Shown here: positions 5,376-5,911 of the stretch, one piece after another
How positions within the stretch are numbered: the first letter of the stretch is position 1
Layout of the letters: each line of letters begins with the position of its first letter
DNA from: JAAYFT01 sp041655755
GTDB taxonomy: Bacteria > Bacillota > Clostridia > Tissierellales > Tissierellaceae
DNA: 5,911 nt
Direction: 5' to 3'
Assembly: GCA_041655755.1 (NCBI GenBank)
Contig: JBBAEY010000107.1
Location: 1 to 5,911 of the forward strand
The notes under the pieces: generated by a model
Database searches by the model: none
Seen by the model: only the letters and a program-made list of their open reading frames with translations
What the model was told of the DNA's origin: nothing
Position numbers and translations under genes: made by a program

Positions 5376-5641
5376 TACAATAAAATTCTAGCGGCCAAAT
5401 ACTGGATTACCCTCAAAAATATAATTGCTAGCAGGGGTGAAAAATCAAACATACCAGTATCAATTCCCAGCTTATATATTAAATCCCGTGCAGGACCCAA
5501 TACCGGTTCCGTTAGTTCATTGACAATTCCAGTTAAGAGGCCCTTGCCCCTAATATTCAAGAAGGACAGGACTATCCTTACTACTATCAATAGTTCAATC
5601 AAATTAATTAAAATCCCTATGGCTCTATATAATTGTATCAT
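5375..5641 (-). CDS. ylmG: YlmG, YggT-family membrane protein
   Basis: 88-residue small membrane protein of the YggT/YlmG family, whose molecular role is not established; in Gram-positives the gene sits beside sepF and ylmH and links to division or envelope homeostasis have been proposed. Two hydrophobic helices are visible, at about 4-28 and 67-87. Between them is the family motif LTEPVLGPARDLI (43-55), and DFSPLLAIIFLRVIQ opens the second helix. I prefer ATG at 5641 over the adjacent in-frame TTG at 5644, because the GAGGAAGGG patch upstream spaces better to it. It follows sepF by 19 bp and its TAG stop overlaps the putative GTG of ylmH by one base. All this supports co-expression with sepF, ylmH and divIVA. 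Confidence 0.9.
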   Translation of the reverse strand: MIQLYRAIGILINLIELLIVVRIVLSFLNIRGKGLLTGIVNELTEPVLGPARDLIYKLGIDTGMFDFSPLLAIIFLRVIQYLAARILL

Positions 5642-5660
5642 CAACTTACCCTTCCTCGTT

Positions 5661-5911
5661 TTATAGTGAAAATATACCTTTGCTTGTTAATTCATCTTTT
5701 AAACCGTCAATTTCAACATTATTAGGTGCAAAAATAAATATATCTTTAGTTACTTTTTGGATATTGCCCTCCATGGCGTATATTCCGCCGCTTATAAAGT
5801 CAAATATCTGTTTCTTAATGACATTATCTAATTGCTCAAGATTGACGATAACGGCCTTTCTAGATTTTAAGTCGTCAATAATTGCTGGGGCCTCGTCATA
5901 ATTCAAGGGTT
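5661..5911 (-). CDS. sepF: SepF, FtsZ-membrane anchor, C-terminal domain (5' end missing)
   Basis: Partial gene running off the right edge: the frame stays open to 5911 and stops at TAA (5661-5663), leaving 82 residues of a protein usually near 150. SepF polymerises into rings that bind the FtsZ C-terminal tail and anchor it to the membrane. The visible part is the conserved SepF core: NYDEAPAIIDDLKSRKAVIVNL, then LDNVIKKQIFDFISGGIYAMEG, then IQKVTKDIFIFAPNNVEI. The glycines of the SGG...EG segment, near the dimer and polymer interfaces, are present. The N-terminal amphipathic membrane helix and linker lie outside the window. TTG near 5906 is an internal leucine codon, not a start, since homology continues upstream. 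ylmG follows after 19 bp. Confidence 0.93.
   Translation of the reverse strand, partial: PLNYDEAPAIIDDLKSRKAVIVNLEQLDNVIKKQIFDFISGGIYAMEGNIQKVTKDIFIFAPNNVEIDGLKDELTSKGIFSL

Noticed and set aside
5680..5901. Plus-strand open frame opposite sepF
   Set aside because: Antisense to the conserved SepF core, no recognisable protein family.

Overview
This window reads as chromosomal housekeeping DNA from a low-GC Gram-positive bacterium, most likely an anaerobic Clostridia/Tissierellia-type Firmicute. The DNA is AT-rich. Ribosome-binding sites are strong (AGGAGG or GGAGG) and at least one start codon is TTG. The gene set sepF-ylmG-ylmH-divIVA ... yteA/ylyA-like - lspA - rluD(ylyB) - pyrR is the conserved Firmicute division and cell-envelope neighbourhood. 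The genus assignment is inference; no rRNA or other taxonomic marker is present.

Layout: at the left edge, on the plus strand, is the 3' third of an RqcH/NFACT (FbpA-like) gene, cut by the window start. It converges on a row of nine minus-strand genes. Read in their own direction (right to left) these are: sepF (5' end cut by the window edge), ylmG, ylmH and divIVA; then a type I-beta DAHP synthase; then a YteA-family TraR/DksA zinc-finger protein; then lspA, rluD and pyrR. Gaps suggest two tight blocks, sepF-ylmG-ylmH-divIVA (19 bp, 1-bp overlap, 14 bp) and lspA-rluD-pyrR (9 and 7 bp). Between them sit two more loosely spaced genes (46-, 95- and 84-bp gaps). A candidate terminator covers the divIVA stop, a candidate sigma-A promoter precedes lspA, and a perfect 13-bp hairpin closes the convergent rqcH/pyrR junction.

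How the genes fit together: SepF anchors FtsZ, DivIVA marks poles and septa, and YlmG is a membrane protein of the same cluster. YlmH binds ribosomes and has been linked to ribosome-associated quality control, the pathway in which RqcH acts. LspA matures lipoproteins, RluD pseudouridylates 23S rRNA, and PyrR senses pyrimidine nucleotides. The odd member is the DAHP synthase, first enzyme of the shikimate pathway. It stands where Bacillus subtilis carries ileS, and it lacks the N-terminal regulatory domain found on many relatives.

No mobile element, CRISPR array, tRNA, rRNA or riboswitch was recognised, and no noncoding stretch exceeds about 100 bases. I found no convincing new multi-gene system. 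The points worth a second look are the DAHP synthase placement and minimal form, the hairpin shared by two convergent gene ends, the RqcH/YlmH proximity, and an unusual membrane-contact tip in DivIVA.
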